Notes: generated by a model not told the origin, from the sequence alone. A DNA stretch of 64,000 bases from Staphylococcus sp. 17KM0847 (GCF_013463155.1 NZ_CP040781.1:248001-312000); one strand, 5' to 3'. Shown: positions 1-10,306, counted from the first letter of the stretch. Translations and numbers: made by a program.

Positions 1-2
1 TT

Positions 3-1610
3 TTACGCTTTACACCTATCTTAGGATATAGTGATTTTTATACGTATACTGTAACGTTTGTTGGACTGATTACAATGATATATGGTTCGTTTACGGCAAT
101 TCGACAAGTAGACTTAAAGGGAATTTTAGCATATTCGACAATTAGTCAACTTGGAATGATTATGTCTATGGTTGGTTTAGGTGGAGGCATAGCTAAGGTA
201 ACGCATGATGGAATGGCGGAAGCCTATGCTTTTGTACTCTTTGCTGCTATTTTCCATTTGTTCAATCATGCATTGTTTAAAGGTGCATTGTTTATGGGAG
301 TAGGGTTGATTGATCATGAAACAGGTACAAGGGATATTCGCTATTTAGGTGGTCTAAAGCGTCACTTACCCCTCACAATGGTAGTGATGTTGATGGCATC
401 ATTATCAATGGCAGGTGTGCCACTACTTAATGGCTTTATTAGTAAAGAAATGTTTTTTGATAGCCTCGTGCATGCTTACGAATTAAGTGCATTCAACAAA
501 ATGATTACGGTGATCATTGCTGTGATTGGAGTTATAGCAAGTATTTTCACTTTTGTGTATGCATTGCATATGATTAAAGCAACATTTTTTGGAGAAGGTC
601 AGACTAAGCAACACTTACATGAACCTAAGTTATTTATTTTACCTGCAGTTGTATTAGCGGCTTTATTACCTATTATATTTGTAGTTCCTGACTGGATAGG
701 TGAAAACTTAATTAAACCCGCCTTTACAAGTGTTGTGGCAAATGAAAAGGTCGTACAATTTGCACCACATTTAGCTGTATGGCATGGCATTAATTTACCG
801 TTGATACTCAGCAGTATTGTCATTATGATTGGACTTATTGTATTAATGCGCTTAGATTTATCACGCTATTTTTCTATTAAAGAAAATAAATGGTCTATAC
901 CTAGATTGTTCGATAATTCATGTCGTTCGATTGAGTCATATTCAGGATGGGGATTACGTACATTAATGAATAATCGACTTAATTCGTATATTATCGTTAC
1001 TTTTATTATTTATTTTGTGATTAACCTTTATGCACTGAGTCGCGTAGGCATACCAGAGCTGTACCGAATCGAAGTAACGGATTATCATATTTTTCACGTT
1101 TTATTACTTATAACTGTTGTTGTTATTGGAGTAGCACTTATCTTCATTCGACAAAGATTGACGATGGTCATCTTAACAGGTGGTATAGGTTATGCTGTGA
1201 CGTTGTTTTTCATTTTAATGCGTGCACCGGATTTGGCATTAACACAACTTGTAACAGAAACCATTACAACTGTACTATTTATCGTAAGTTTTTCAAGACT
1301 TCCTAATATTCCAAGAGGACAGTTTAATATAAAACGAGAATCCGTCAAAATTATAATTTCATTGATGACTGCATTAACAGTTATAAGTTTGATTTTTATG
1401 GTTCAGCAAGCTGATGCGCTAGAAACCATCTCAGTTTACTATCACGATGCTTATGAAAAATCAGGTGGTAAAAATATTGTGAATGCTATTTTAGGTGATT
1501 TCCGAGCACTAGATACAATGGCAGAAGGACTGGTATTAATTATTGCAGGTTTAGGTATTTATACATTGCTTAATTATAGAGATAGGAGAGGTCAAGATGA
1601 AAGAGAATGA
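3..1610 (+). CDS. mnhA2: Na+/H+ antiporter subunit MnhA2 (MrpA-like), 5'-truncated by window edge
   Basis: This is the C-terminal 535 residues of the large subunit of a multisubunit cation/proton antiporter. The frame is open from base 3 with no start, so the N-terminus lies outside; family members are about 800 aa. Hydrophobic helices are visible throughout, including the conserved antiporter stretch [15 protein letters not shown] and, near the end, the MrpA/MrpB-like segment with [13 protein letters not shown]. It should form the membrane proton path of the complex with MnhB-G. It is the first gene of a tightly packed operon and its stop overlaps the start of mnhB2. It is assigned to the second (Mnh2) rather than the first staphylococcal operon because it lies beside mntABC, as in S. 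aureus. Confident. Confidence 0.93.
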   Translation, partial: LRFTPILGYSDFYTYTVTFVGLITMIYGSFTAIRQVDLKGILAYSTISQLGMIMSMVGLGGGIAKVTHDGMAEAYAFVLFAAIFHLFNHALFKGALFMGVGLIDHETGTRDIRYLGGLKRHLPLTMVVMLMASLSMAGVPLLNGFISKEMFFDSLVHAYELSAFNKMITVIIAVIGVIASIFTFVYALHMIKATFFGEGQTKQHLHEPKLFILPAVVLAALLPIIFVVPDWIGENLIKPAFTSVVANEKVVQFAPHLAVWHGINLPLILSSIVIMIGLIVLMRLDLSRYFSIKENKWSIPRLFDNSCRSIESYSGWGLRTLMNNRLNSYIIVTFIIYFVINLYALSRVGIPELYRIEVTDYHIFHVLLLITVVVIGVALIFIRQRLTMVILTGGIGYAVTLFFILMRAPDLALTQLVTETITTVLFIVSFSRLPNIPRGQFNIKRESVKIIISLMTALTVISLIFMVQQADALETISVYYHDAYEKSGGKNIVNAILGDFRALDTMAEGLVLIIAGLGIYTLLNYRDRRGQDERE

Positions 1611-2022
1611 TTTAGTGCTAAAAACTGTAACACGTGTAGTTGTCTTCATCATTTTAACATTTGGCTTCTACCTCTTCTTTGCTGGACATAATAATCCGGG
1701 CGGTGGTTTTATTGCAGGTCTTGTGATTAGTTCTGCATTCATCTTAATGTTTTTAGCTTACGATGTTGCAAAAGTTTTAGAAGCACTGCCAATAGATTTT
1801 CGACAACTCATGATTATAGGTGCTTTTGTATCCTTAGCTACGGCAGTGACACCCGTATTTTTTGGTAAAAACGTACTTTATCAAGCAGACTGGTATGTTC
1901 ATTTTCCATATTTTGGAGAGGTCCATATCTCTACAATTACACTGTTTGAGTTAGGGATTGTCCTCGTTGTTGTTGGTGTTGTAGTCACAACGATTCTATC
2001 ACTAAGTGGAGGGCGATCATGA
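1597..2022 (+). CDS. mnhB2: Na+/H+ antiporter subunit MnhB2
   Basis: A 141-aa integral membrane subunit of the Mnh2/Mrp complex. The N-terminal region has the family hallmark [19 protein letters not shown] (about residues 24-42), followed by further hydrophobic helices. The ATG at 1597 is preceded by GATAGGAGAGG and overlaps the end of mnhA2 by 14 bp, which points to translational coupling. The length matches the family. It belongs to the operon mnhA2-G2 and its stop overlaps mnhC2 (ATGA). I see no internal promoter. Confidence 0.95.
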   Translation: MKENDLVLKTVTRVVVFIILTFGFYLFFAGHNNPGGGFIAGLVISSAFILMFLAYDVAKVLEALPIDFRQLMIIGAFVSLATAVTPVFFGKNVLYQADWYVHFPYFGEVHISTITLFELGIVLVVVGVVVTTILSLSGGRS

Positions 2023-2363
2023 ATATTATCTTACTTATTGTTATAGGATTTTTAGTATTTATTGGAACATATATGGTACTATCACGAAACTTAATCCGTA
2101 TTGTGATAGGTATTGCGATCTTTACGCATGCAGGCAATTTGATCATTATGAGCATGGGGGAGTACACAATAGATAAGAAAGAACCGCTTATTGTATCAGG
2201 CTATGAAAATTATGTAGACCCACTACTTCAGGCAATTGTACTTACAGCAATTGTGATAGGCTTTGCGATTACAGCATTTTTACTGGTTCTCGTATATCGT
2301 ACATTCAAGGTCACAAAAGAAGATGAGATTGATGTATTAACAGGAGGTGAAGAGGATGAATGA
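2019..2363 (+). CDS. mnhC2: Na+/H+ antiporter subunit MnhC2 (NuoK-like)
   Basis: A 114-aa subunit with three predicted membrane helices, homologous to NuoK of complex I. Visible family features are the short N-terminal helix, [17 protein letters not shown] in helix two, and [21 protein letters not shown] in helix three. The start lies in an ATGA overlap with mnhB2. It acts in the membrane as part of the hetero-oligomeric antiporter. The end overlaps the mnhD2 start by 8 bp. Confidence 0.95.
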   Translation: MNIILLIVIGFLVFIGTYMVLSRNLIRIVIGIAIFTHAGNLIIMSMGEYTIDKKEPLIVSGYENYVDPLLQAIVLTAIVIGFAITAFLLVLVYRTFKVTKEDEIDVLTGGEEDE

Positions 2364-3855
2364 TAATATATTAGCCTTACCCCTCCTCTTACCACTTATT
2401 GGTGCATTGATTATGGGGATGCTGAATAGGCAAGTGCGGCTAGCGAGACGTTTGTCATTATTTGTGTTATTCGTATCATTTGTGATATCGCTATGTATGT
2501 TGGTTTATGTAATACGTCATACCCCTATTGTTCTTGACTTTTCAGGCTGGCCTGCTCCGTTCGGTATTCAATATGTTGGAGATCCATTGAGTTTATTGCT
2601 TGTTACTACAACGTTTTTTGTGGTGCTTATGATTGTAGCATTCGGCTTTGGACGTGGTGAAAAAAGAGCAAGTCGTTATTATTTACCATCTTTTATTTTA
2701 TTTCTTACAACAGGTGTTGTTGGTTCATTTTTAACATCGGACTTATTTAATCTCTATGTTATGTTTGAGATTATGCTCCTTGCGTCTTTCGTGTTGATTA
2801 CACTAGGACAATCGGTTGAGCAATTGAGAGCCAGCATTATCTATGTTGTCTTAAATGTTTTAGGCTCATGGATTTTTCTTGTAGGCATTGGTATGCTCTA
2901 TCGTCAAGTTGGAACATTAAACTATACACATATTGCTATCCGTATTCAAGAAATAGATGATCCGACAGCACTTCATTTAGTAGCGATGTCTTTTATTGTT
3001 GCTTTTGGTTCCAAAGCGGCATTAGTATTATTTATGTGGTTACCTAAAGCATATGCTGTTTTGAATACAGAGCTTGCAGCGTTATTTGCGTCTTTAATGA
3101 CAAAAGTAGGTGCTTATGCATTAATACGATTTTTCACGTTAATATTTAATCAGAGTGGAGATGTTGTAGAACCGCTCCTTGTGATGATGGCATGTATTAC
3201 GATGGTGATAGGTGCTGTTGGAACGATAGCATATCGAGATATTAAAAAGATTGCTGCATATCAAGTTATTTTGTCTATTGGATTTGTCGTTTTTGGTCTA
3301 GGTACAAATACAGTAGACGGTATTAATGGAGCGATTTTCTATTTAATGAATGACATCATTGTTAAAGCATTATTATTCTTTATTATTGGTATTATTGTTT
3401 ATACAACGGGTTATCGCCAATATCGTTATCTTCAAGGATTGGCACGTAAAGAACCGTGGTTAGGTGTAGCATTTATTGTAGTAACATTAGCAATTGGTGG
3501 TGTACCGCCGTTTAGTGGTTTTCCCGGGAAATTATTGATTTTCCTTGGTGCAATAGAACATCAACACTACATAGGTTTAGTATTGATGATCATAACAAGC
3601 CTTATAGGTATGTATAGTTTGTTTCGAATCTTCTTCTATATGTATGCCGGAGATGCTTCAAAAGGTGCAATCGTTGATTATAAGCCTATTAAACCGATTC
3701 GTAAACAAATTGTCTTATTTTTAACCGCTATTACATTGGTAATTGGGCTAATGGCTCCAGTTATCTTTAAAGCAACAGATCTTGCGACTAAGATGAACAT
3801 GGATGTACAAGTATATGAGAAAATGGTTAATCCAGAGCTACGAGGGGGTCATTAG
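2356..3855 (+). CDS. mnhD2: Na+/H+ antiporter subunit MnhD2 (NuoN/NuoM-like)
   Basis: A 499-aa proton-translocating membrane subunit homologous to complex I antiporter-like subunits. Many helices are visible, with the core around [16 protein letters not shown] and [24 protein letters not shown], and lysines within helices as expected for the proton path. The ATG at 2356 is chosen over an in-frame GTG at 2347 because GGAGGTGAAG lies just upstream of the ATG. It overlaps mnhC2 by 8 bp and abuts mnhE2. Length is as expected. Confidence 0.95.
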   Translation: MNDNILALPLLLPLIGALIMGMLNRQVRLARRLSLFVLFVSFVISLCMLVYVIRHTPIVLDFSGWPAPFGIQYVGDPLSLLLVTTTFFVVLMIVAFGFGRGEKRASRYYLPSFILFLTTGVVGSFLTSDLFNLYVMFEIMLLASFVLITLGQSVEQLRASIIYVVLNVLGSWIFLVGIGMLYRQVGTLNYTHIAIRIQEIDDPTALHLVAMSFIVAFGSKAALVLFMWLPKAYAVLNTELAALFASLMTKVGAYALIRFFTLIFNQSGDVVEPLLVMMACITMVIGAVGTIAYRDIKKIAAYQVILSIGFVVFGLGTNTVDGINGAIFYLMNDIIVKALLFFIIGIIVYTTGYRQYRYLQGLARKEPWLGVAFIVVTLAIGGVPPFSGFPGKLLIFLGAIEHQHYIGLVLMIITSLIGMYSLFRIFFYMYAGDASKGAIVDYKPIKPIRKQIVLFLTAITLVIGLMAPVIFKATDLATKMNMDVQVYEKMVNPELRGGH

Positions 3856-4338
3856 ATGAGACAGGTAGGCTTGAATATGATGATTGCGATTTTATGGGTC
3901 TTGTTTCAAGATGAAGATGCCTTTCGTTTCCCAACATTTGTAGTAGGATACATTATAGGTCTGATTATCATTTATTTACTGCATAAGTTTTTTGATCAAG
4001 AATTTTATCCTAAAAAAATATGGGTATCCATCAAATTTTTAGTCATTTATCTTTATCAATTAATTACAGCGACATTTTCGATTATTAATTATGTCTTGTT
4101 TAGAACGCATAAGATGGACCCTGGTCTTGTACGGTATGAAACAAAACTTGAAACAGACTGGGCGATTACCTTTTTAACAGTTATGGTCATTATTACACCC
4201 GGTTCTACTGTGATTAGTGTTGATCGTAATCCTAATATATTTTTAATCCATGCGATAGATTTAACTGAAAAAGAACGTAAAAATTTATTGAAGAGTATTA
4301 AGCAGTATGAGGAACTCATTGTGGAGGTGACGAAATGA
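3856..4338 (+). CDS. mnhE2: Na+/H+ antiporter subunit MnhE2
   Basis: A 160-aa MrpE-type subunit with N-terminal membrane helices followed by a soluble segment containing [10 protein letters not shown] (about residues 115-124), which is conserved in the family. It starts immediately after the mnhD2 stop, with GGGGGTC as ribosome binding site inside mnhD2, and overlaps mnhF2 by 4 bp. It is the accessory subunit of the Mnh2 antiporter, probably needed for assembly. Confidence 0.94.
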   Translation: MRQVGLNMMIAILWVLFQDEDAFRFPTFVVGYIIGLIIIYLLHKFFDQEFYPKKIWVSIKFLVIYLYQLITATFSIINYVLFRTHKMDPGLVRYETKLETDWAITFLTVMVIITPGSTVISVDRNPNIFLIHAIDLTEKERKNLLKSIKQYEELIVEVTK

Positions 4339-4637
4339 TAACGGTTTGGACACAATTTTTTCTATCAGGTGCCCTAGTGTTGTTTGCGATTTCTTTAGTT
4401 GTTGTATTATTTCGTCTGATTAAAGGACCTACCACTGCAGATAGAGTTGTTGCATTTGATGCCATGAGTGCTATCTTAATGTCGACAGTAGGTGTACTCA
4501 GTTTGTTATTTGGAACGTTTTCATTTTTGGACTCTGTCTTATTAATTGCAATTATTTCATTTTTAAGTTCGATTACAGTTTCTCGCTTCATTGAAAGGGG
4601 GAACGTGTTTAATGGCAACAATAAACGAGATCATTAA
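4335..4637 (+). CDS. mnhF2: Na+/H+ antiporter subunit MnhF2
   Basis: A 100-aa protein with three hydrophobic helices. The motif [15 protein letters not shown] (about residues 31-45) is the MrpF signature. The start is in an ATGA overlap with mnhE2, preceded by GGAGGTGACG. The 3' end overlaps mnhG2 by 26 bp. It is part of the Mnh2 antiporter; related MrpF proteins have also been linked to bile-salt and cholate efflux in Bacillus. Confidence 0.94.
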   Translation: MITVWTQFFLSGALVLFAISLVVVLFRLIKGPTTADRVVAFDAMSAILMSTVGVLSLLFGTFSFLDSVLLIAIISFLSSITVSRFIERGNVFNGNNKRDH

Positions 4638-5052
4638 ACTTTTTGCGGCCCTCTTTGTATTTGCGGGGAGTATTATTGCTTTAATCAGCGCAGTGGGACT
4701 TGTACGGTTTAAAGATGTTTTCTTACGCATTCACGCTGCGACAAAAGCCTCTACGGCAGCAGTCTTATTAACATTAATCGGTGTATTTATTTATTTTATT
4801 GTGTCACAAGGATATGTTAGCGTTCGAACGTTACTTGCTTTAGTATTTATTAACATCACGTCACCGGTAGGAGGGCACCTCGTTTCACGTGCAGCTTATC
4901 GAACGGGAGCATATATGTATCAAAAACATTCAAATACTGAAGGCGCAGATTTGAATAAAGATGACGTCGACAAAGAAACACAGCGTCAGTTGCGAATAGC
5001 TAAACGAGCCAAAAGACGAAAAAAAATCTATTCACGTTTGGATCAAGATTAA
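4612..5052 (+). CDS. mnhG2: Na+/H+ antiporter subunit MnhG2
   Basis: A 146-aa MrpG-type subunit. Three N-terminal helices are followed by the conserved [20 protein letters not shown] segment and a basic hydrophilic tail rich in Lys and Arg. The ATG at 4612 is preferred over an upstream TTG at 4591 because GAAAGGGGG lies 10 bp upstream and the product then begins [11 protein letters not shown], which aligns with S. aureus MnhG2. It is the last gene of the operon and is followed by a strong terminator. Confidence 0.94.
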   Translation: MATINEIIKLFAALFVFAGSIIALISAVGLVRFKDVFLRIHAATKASTAAVLLTLIGVFIYFIVSQGYVSVRTLLALVFINITSPVGGHLVSRAAYRTGAYMYQKHSNTEGADLNKDDVDKETQRQLRIAKRAKRRKKIYSRLDQD

Positions 5053-5059
5053 AAATAAG

Positions 5060-5099
5060 TGAGGCAGCAATCTTAATGATGAAAAAGGTTGCTGCCTCA
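5060..5099. terminator. Bidirectional terminator between mnhG2 and mntC
   Basis: An 11-bp perfect inverted repeat (TGAGGCAGCAA / TTGCTGCCTCA) separated by 18 bp, followed by TTTTG on the plus strand and preceded by A-rich sequence. It sits between convergent mnhG2 and mntC, so it can end both transcripts. Confidence 0.9.
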
Positions 5100-5107
5100 T
5101 TTTGATG

Positions 5108-6037
5108 TTATTTATTTTGAATCATACTTTTATGAATGGTGCTAATGTTGGCATCCATCATTTTGTAGTATGAATCGCCATCACTGCCCTTTTTGCCAAT
5201 AGAATCTGTATATACCTTTCCAAAAATAGAGGATTCAGTTTCTTCACTAAGACTGCGCATACTTTTATCATTTACACTCGTTTCAATCAAAAGATTTGAG
5301 ATACGATGTTTCTTTACAAAATCAATAGCTTGTTTCATTTGTTGAGGTGTACCTTGATTTTCTGTATTAATTTCCCAAATATAGCCGGGTGTGACATCGT
5401 ATTGTTGTGCAAAATATTTAAAAGCACCCTCACTTGTAATCATTACACGTTGAGATTTTGGAATGTCTTGAAACTTATTTTTACTCTCTTTACTTAACTT
5501 TTCAAGTTGTTGAATATAAGCATTTCCTTTTTTTTCATAATCTGATTTATGCTGCTTATCTGTATGGATCAGTGCTTGTTGTATATTTTTAGCATATTGT
5601 ATACCATTATCGATACTCAGCCAGGCGTGTGGGTCGATATGCTGCTTTGTATGTTTTCCTTCTTTCAAATAAATCGGTTTAACATGTTCTGTTGCACGTA
5701 TAACTGAAGGATCATCTATGGATTTATTTGCTTGTTTTAAAGCGTTCTCAAACCATCCATTACCACTTTCTAGGTTAAAGCCGTTGTAAATCACAACATC
5801 AGCATCAGTGAGTGCTTGTATGTCTTTGGGTTTTATTTCATATTCGTGAGGATCTTGACCAATAGGGACGATACTGTGTATTTCTGCATGATCTCCTGCG
5901 ATATTTTTAGACATATCATATAAAATCGAATTTGTCGTGACGACTTTTATCTTATGGTGTTGAGTATCTTTATGATTGAAATTACATGCAGTTAAGAGGA
6001 CTGCGATGAATAGAAATGTGAATATACGTTTAATCAT
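5108..6037 (-). CDS. mntC: Manganese ABC transporter substrate-binding lipoprotein MntC
   Basis: A 309-aa cluster A-I solute-binding lipoprotein that captures Mn(II) outside the membrane and delivers it to MntAB. The signal peptide ends in lipobox LTAC (Cys18). The metal ligands of the family are all present: His64 (DPHEYE), His137 (DPHAWL), Glu203 (SEGAF) and Asp278 (YTDSI). A long linking helix lies near residues 155-190. It is the last gene of mntABC and its start overlaps the mntB stop by 4 bp. Regulation by MntR through the operator upstream of mntA is expected. It might also bind zinc, but the context favours manganese. Confidence 0.95.
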   Translation of the reverse strand: MIKRIFTFLFIAVLLTACNFNHKDTQHHKIKVVTTNSILYDMSKNIAGDHAEIHSIVPIGQDPHEYEIKPKDIQALTDADVVIYNGFNLESGNGWFENALKQANKSIDDPSVIRATEHVKPIYLKEGKHTKQHIDPHAWLSIDNGIQYAKNIQQALIHTDKQHKSDYEKKGNAYIQQLEKLSKESKNKFQDIPKSQRVMITSEGAFKYFAQQYDVTPGYIWEINTENQGTPQQMKQAIDFVKKHRISNLLIETSVNDKSMRSLSEETESSIFGKVYTDSIGKKGSDGDSYYKMMDANISTIHKSMIQNK

Positions 6038-6873
6038 GTTGATGTGTACCCTCCTTTGTGAGGTAAATGAATATATTTTGTAATAATAAATGTCATAGCA
6101 TAAAGTGATGAAGCGACTAAAACAATAACCGCACCACTTGGAAGATTGAATTTAAAGCTAAAATAAATACCTACTGTTGCGCTAATTACACTGAATAGAC
6201 TTGATACAGCCATCATTGTAGATAATTTTTTTGTAATGAGATAAGCCGTTGATGCTGGAGTGATTAATAAAGCAACTACTAAAATAACACCAACAGTCTG
6301 AACACTTGCAACAATAACAAGGGCTAAGAGTAACATGACAAAGTAGTGAATGACTGTCGTATTTAGACCACTCATTCGACTGAATATAGGATCAAATGTT
6401 GACATTTTAAGTGGTCGATACAAAATGATAATAAGTGTGATAACAATAATACTAACAATAAAAGTTGTATAGAAAGCACCTTGTGTAATCGCTAATATAT
6501 TGCCGAATAAAATATGGTATAGGTCAGTCGCACTGTGAATGACACTAATAAGAACAATACCTAACGCCAAAAAAGTTGTGAATGTAATTCCAATTGCAGC
6601 ATCTTTTTTAGTTTTAGATGTATCTGAGATATAGCCAATAAGTATACTACTCAGCATACCTGTGATTAAAGCACCAATAAACATAGGAATATTGAGCCAA
6701 AAAGATAGAGCAACACCTGGTAAGACGGCATGACTCATTGCATCCCCCATTAAAGATAAGCCTCTTAAAATAATGAAACAACCTACAATCCCACATACAA
6801 TACCAACCCATATAGCTGTTAACATTGCACGTGATAAAAATTGATATTCAAAGAGATGTTGAATGAATGACAT
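6034..6873 (-). CDS. mntB: Manganese ABC transporter permease MntB
   Basis: A 279-aa ABC-3 family permease that forms the membrane channel of the Mn importer. It has about eight helices, and the motif GDAMSHAVLPGVAL near the N-terminus is typical. The ATG at 6873 is chosen over an upstream in-frame start at 6948 because AAAGGAACT precedes it and the product then begins MSFIQHLFEYQF as in homologues; the longer form would overlap mntA by about 100 bp. With this start it still overlaps mntA by 26 bp. It acts with MntA and MntC. Confidence 0.94.
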   Translation of the reverse strand: MSFIQHLFEYQFLSRAMLTAIWVGIVCGIVGCFIILRGLSLMGDAMSHAVLPGVALSFWLNIPMFIGALITGMLSSILIGYISDTSKTKKDAAIGITFTTFLALGIVLISVIHSATDLYHILFGNILAITQGAFYTTFIVSIIVITLIIILYRPLKMSTFDPIFSRMSGLNTTVIHYFVMLLLALVIVASVQTVGVILVVALLITPASTAYLITKKLSTMMAVSSLFSVISATVGIYFSFKFNLPSGAVIVLVASSLYAMTFIITKYIHLPHKGGYTST

Positions 6874-7624
6874 GATGTAGTTCCTTTCTTTTATTTTTTG
6901 TATTAGAGGATTCTTGTTCATAGGGATGAGATAGAAAGACAGACTCAATGTGTTCGGGATTTAGCGCTTCAGTAGCTGATCCTAAAAAACGAACGCTTTG
7001 ATTGAGTAATAGAATACGATCAAAATAATGCTGAGCTGTTTCTAAATCATGATGTACAATAAGAATGAGTTTACCTTTCTCTTTTAATTGCATGAGTTTT
7101 TTTAAAATAATATCTTCACTTTTGAAGTCAATACCGACAAATGGTTCGTCTAATAAATATACTGAACTGTCTGACATAAGGGCACGTGCGATAAAGACAC
7201 GTTGTAATTGTCCACCACTAAGGGCATGTAGTTGTCTTTTGCGTAAATTTTGAAGGGACAGTTCATGTAATAATTGCTCTCTTTTTTGCTTGATACGTTT
7301 AGGAGGGCGTTTGAACCAGCCGATTTCTTGATAACATCCAGACAGTACTAAATCCTCTACATTGATAGGGAAGTCTAAGTCAAGAGACGCTTTTTGTGGA
7401 ATATATGTCATATCAGTTAGAGATTGTTTGATGGGCTGGTTGTTGAGTGTTATGGTACCATTAGCAGTATACTCACCGATAATGGATTTCATTAATGACG
7501 ACTTACCACTGCCGTTAGGCCCCATAATACCGATTATTTCGCCGTGGAGTGGTAAATTGAAAGTAATATTTTTCAAAACGTGCTTATGTCCTAAAAATAA
7601 ATTCAAGTTTTTTATAGATAACAT
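6848..7624 (-). CDS. mntA: Manganese ABC transporter ATP-binding protein MntA
   Basis: A 258-aa ABC ATPase that powers Mn(II) import. Walker A is GPNGSGKS (residues 35-42), the signature LSGGQ is at 135-139, Walker B ends YLLDE (156-160), and the switch histidine is in VHHD. It is the first gene of the mntABC operon. The ATG at 7624 follows GAGGTG on the minus strand. It is transcribed from the MntR-controlled promoter at 7671-7698. Confidence 0.95.
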   Translation of the reverse strand: MLSIKNLNLFLGHKHVLKNITFNLPLHGEIIGIMGPNGSGKSSLMKSIIGEYTANGTITLNNQPIKQSLTDMTYIPQKASLDLDFPINVEDLVLSGCYQEIGWFKRPPKRIKQKREQLLHELSLQNLRKRQLHALSGGQLQRVFIARALMSDSSVYLLDEPFVGIDFKSEDIILKKLMQLKEKGKLILIVHHDLETAQHYFDRILLLNQSVRFLGSATEALNPEHIESVFLSHPYEQESSNTKNKRKELHHVIHSTSL

Positions 7625-7647
7625 ATTAAAGACACCTCTTTTTAAAA

Positions 7648-7661
7648 TTAGGTAAGCCTAA
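7648..7661. promoter_or_regulatory. MntR/DtxR-type operator upstream of mntA
   Basis: A 14-bp interrupted palindrome, TTAGGTAAGCCTAA, matching the TTAGG(n4)CCTAA form of staphylococcal MntR/SirR boxes. It lies 9 bp downstream of the minus-strand -10 element, across the expected mntA transcription start, so Mn-bound MntR would block mntABC transcription. Site assignment is by pattern and context. Confidence 0.85.
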
Positions 7662-7670
7662 CTATTTCAT

Positions 7671-7698
7671 ATTATATACTGAAAATTATTAATGTCAA
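7671..7698 (-). promoter_or_regulatory. Sigma-A promoter of mntABC
   Basis: On the minus strand a perfect -35 TTGACA (7698-7693) and perfect -10 TATAAT (7676-7671) are separated by 16 bp. The MntR box starts just downstream. This is an unusually good consensus for a promoter that must be held off by a repressor. Confidence 0.8.
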
Positions 7699-7744
7699 TG
7701 TATTTCATGATACAATAATACTAATCCATACAAGAGGTGAAAGT

Positions 7745-8392
7745 ATGTTAACGGAAGAAAAAGAAGATTACCTCAAAGCCATATTAAGCCACGACGGTAT
7801 ACATCAATATGTGTCTAATAAAACACTTTCTCAGTTCTTACATATCAAACCGCCATCTGTAAGTGAAATGGTGAGCCGTTTAGAAAAAGAAGGATATGTT
7901 GAGACCAAGCCATATAAAGGCGTAAAATTATCGGAAGTTGGTTTACGCTACACTTTAGATATTATTAAAAGACATAGATTAATTGAATTATTTCTAATAG
8001 AGGTACTGGGGTATACGTGGGAAGAAGTACATGCAGAAGCAGAAGTTTTAGAGCATCGTGTTTCGCAGTTATTTGTAGAGCGACTCGATGCATTACTGGA
8101 ATATCCCCAAACTTGTCCGCATGGTGGTGTTATTCCAAGAAATCAGCATTATCAAGAAATTTATCAAACATCATTGTTAAAATATGAAGAGGGCGAAACA
8201 GTTACAATCAAAAGAGTGAGAGATAAAACAGAGCTTCTTGTGTATCTATCAAGTAAAGCGTTATCTATTGGAGATGTTGTGACAATTAGTAGAAAAGACC
8301 CTATTAATCAAATGATAGAACTAAAAAATGCTGAAGAGACCGTCATATTGAGCTATCATAATGCTGAAGTGATTTTTGGTGAAAAAATATAG
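7745..8392 (+). CDS. mntR: Manganese-dependent transcriptional repressor MntR
   Basis: A 215-aa DtxR-family regulator. The N-terminal winged helix has IKPPSVSEMVSRLEKEGYVE (about residues 35-54), followed by the dimerisation and metal-binding domain containing RHRLIELFLIEVLGY and EAEVLEHRVSQ. A C-terminal FeoA/SH3-like domain begins near residue 150. The ATG follows AAGAGGTGA. It is divergent from mntABC and is expected to bind the palindrome at 7648-7661. The name mntR is preferred over sirR because of the neighbour. Confidence 0.92.
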   Translation: MLTEEKEDYLKAILSHDGIHQYVSNKTLSQFLHIKPPSVSEMVSRLEKEGYVETKPYKGVKLSEVGLRYTLDIIKRHRLIELFLIEVLGYTWEEVHAEAEVLEHRVSQLFVERLDALLEYPQTCPHGGVIPRNQHYQEIYQTSLLKYEEGETVTIKRVRDKTELLVYLSSKALSIGDVVTISRKDPINQMIELKNAEETVILSYHNAEVIFGEKI

Positions 8393-8404
8393 AATATTAT
8401 CAAT

Positions 8405-8442
8405 ACGCATACATAGCTGATGTTCATCTTCTATGTATGCGT
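8405..8442 (+). terminator. Hairpin downstream of mntR
   Basis: A 12-bp perfect inverted repeat (ACGCATACATAG / CTATGTATGCGT) with a 14-nt loop, just after the mntR stop. The downstream T-run is weak, so it could be a terminator or an RNA-stabilising hairpin. Confidence 0.6.
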
Positions 8443-8559
8443 TACTTACATTTGAGGAGTATATATTCAAAGAAAGATTAAGCTGTTCAGGATGCTATAT
8501 GCGCAAATATGATGTACCAATGTATTGTAGGGCATATTGACGTTTCTAACATCTTTGTC

Positions 8560-9303
8560 TTAAATAAAAATTTGTTTGAATAAAAAATAGATACTGGCAC
8601 AATTTAACAGAATCCATAAAGCTGAAAAAAAGAATGTGGGGATGTGTGTTAAATCACGCAACGCAGTTCCGTCCCAACTGGGTTGAGGACGTAATAGTGT
8701 AAGTTGTGTAATTGTAATAGTTGATTGGATTACTTCACCGAATAGTGTACCGAGTAACCAATGGTAAGTGAGCATATAAATTAAAGAATAATGATGTAGA
8801 TTTTCAGAGTGTAAACCTAAATACATAATCATACATAATAGCAAAATGATGATCATAGGGGTGAGTTTTCGAGATGTCACAAATGTAAAATATAAAAAAA
8901 TACAAACATAAATGAGTAAAAAGATAACGCCTTGACCTTTATTTTGCATAATGAGACCTGTACTAAGCATGAGGGGCGGCATAATATAGCCACCTAATGT
9001 TGTACAAATTTGACCGACGCGACTTTTACTCTGTGTGATCGCATATCCTTGTTGTCCTGTTATTTGGCGTTCTTGAGGAGTCATTACAATGACTAAATCT
9101 ACAACACGTCCGCCGCTTAATCGATTAAAGAAAACGTGCCCCCATTCGTGTGTTAATACAGGAATATAGTTAGAAGCAATATTAAAGAGTGAGAGCAAAG
9201 GGTGTCTCCGATAATAGTGACTGAGTAGATATAGTCCAGTAATGAGAAACAATAATACAATGGAAATGGGGACAGGTGAGATAAACCATGTAGCTCCAGT
9301 CAT
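8560..9303 (-). CDS. Membrane M50-family (M50B-like) metallopeptidase
   Basis: A 247-aa multi-helix membrane protein. A zinc-protease HExxH motif is at residues 52-56 (HEWGH), after one helix and followed by a glycine-rich segment, as in intramembrane proteases of the M50B type. About six helices follow. S. aureus has a homologue at the same place between mntR and tarA. Its substrate is unknown. The ATG at 9303 is preceded by AAAGGATA on the minus strand. It has no operon partner: it runs towards mntR and away from tarA. Confidence 0.72.
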   Translation of the reverse strand: MTGATWFISPVPISIVLLFLITGLYLLSHYYRRHPLLSLFNIASNYIPVLTHEWGHVFFNRLSGGRVVDLVIVMTPQERQITGQQGYAITQSKSRVGQICTTLGGYIMPPLMLSTGLIMQNKGQGVIFLLIYVCIFLYFTFVTSRKLTPMIIILLLCMIMYLGLHSENLHHYSLIYMLTYHWLLGTLFGEVIQSTITITQLTLLRPQPSWDGTALRDLTHIPTFFFSALWILLNCASIYFLFKQIFI

Positions 9304-9515
9304 AACGTGTGTATCCTTTCTGACAAATGATTATGTTGATTATACCTTTTTTAGACGATAGTTTCTATGGACTTAAGATGTATTCAGTGACATATAGAGA
9401 ATGCAAGCGCTGACATATCGATATGTCTTTAAAGATACCATGACTTAAATAAATGATTTTTTTAATTGAGAATAGCGTATAAAATATATAAAGTAACTGA
9501 GAAGGGGTGATAGAA

Positions 9516-10286
9516 GTGATAAGAAATAACAATGAAATATCACAACGATATGAAAAAGTGAAAGTTTTAGATGTTCAATTTGACAATGTAACGATGAAAA
9601 GTATGTATCAGCATATTATGGGATACTGTACTAAAAATACAGGACGTAATCTATTTATCGTTACAGCAAATCCTGAAATTGTACAATATGCTTCAGAAAC
9701 ACCACAATATGCCGAAGTGATACAACAAGCAGATTATGTTGTGCCAGACGGTATAGGGATAGTGCATGCAGCACGATTGCTCAAAACGCCGTTGCAAGCT
9801 CGGGTACCAGGCATTGAGTTGATGGAACTGTGTTTTGGTATTGCGGAAAAAGAAAGAAAAAAGGTGTTTTTGCTAGGTGCTAAAGAAGAAGTGTTGAATA
9901 AGGCTATACATCGTATCCAAAGCCGTTATCCCAATATTATTATCAAGGGACATCACGGCTATATTAACCAAGATGACGTATCAATCGCTGAAGAGATTTG
10001 TGCATTTAACCCTGATTTTTTATTTGTTGGAATGGGCTACCCTAAGCAAGAGGAATGGATTCAAATGTATCGTAAATGCTTTACACATACTGTAATGATG
10101 GGTGTTGGAGGATCAATTGATGTATGGAGTGGCGAGGTGAAACGTGCCCCATTAATATGGCAAAAGCTTAATTTAGAATGGTTATATCGTAGTATTAAAG
10201 ACATTAAACGCATCAAACGATTACAAAGATTACCTAAGTTTGTATGGGCAGTGTTAAAACAAAAATATACAAATGTTGGTGAATAA
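9516..10286 (+). CDS. tarA: N-acetylglucosaminyldiphosphoundecaprenol ManNAc transferase TarA
   Basis: A 256-aa GT26 (WecG/TagA/CpsF) glycosyltransferase. It adds ManNAc to undecaprenyl-PP-GlcNAc, the first committed step of wall teichoic acid synthesis, on the cytoplasmic membrane face. Visible motifs are FIVTANPEIV, the catalytic-Asp region VPDGIGI, GIELMELC and GMGYPKQEEW. The GTG at 9516 is preferred over the GTG at 9507 because AGAAGGGG ends 8 bp before it. It converges with tarH. Confidence 0.93.
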   Translation: MIRNNNEISQRYEKVKVLDVQFDNVTMKSMYQHIMGYCTKNTGRNLFIVTANPEIVQYASETPQYAEVIQQADYVVPDGIGIVHAARLLKTPLQARVPGIELMELCFGIAEKERKKVFLLGAKEEVLNKAIHRIQSRYPNIIIKGHHGYINQDDVSIAEEICAFNPDFLFVGMGYPKQEEWIQMYRKCFTHTVMMGVGGSIDVWSGEVKRAPLIWQKLNLEWLYRSIKDIKRIKRLQRLPKFVWAVLKQKYTNVGE

Positions 10287-10306
10287 GTCGTTGCACAATA
10301 AAAGAG

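Noticed and set aside
4316-4621. 101-codon minus-strand ORF opposite mnhF2
   Set aside because: It is an antisense shadow of a conserved operon gene, with low-complexity composition.
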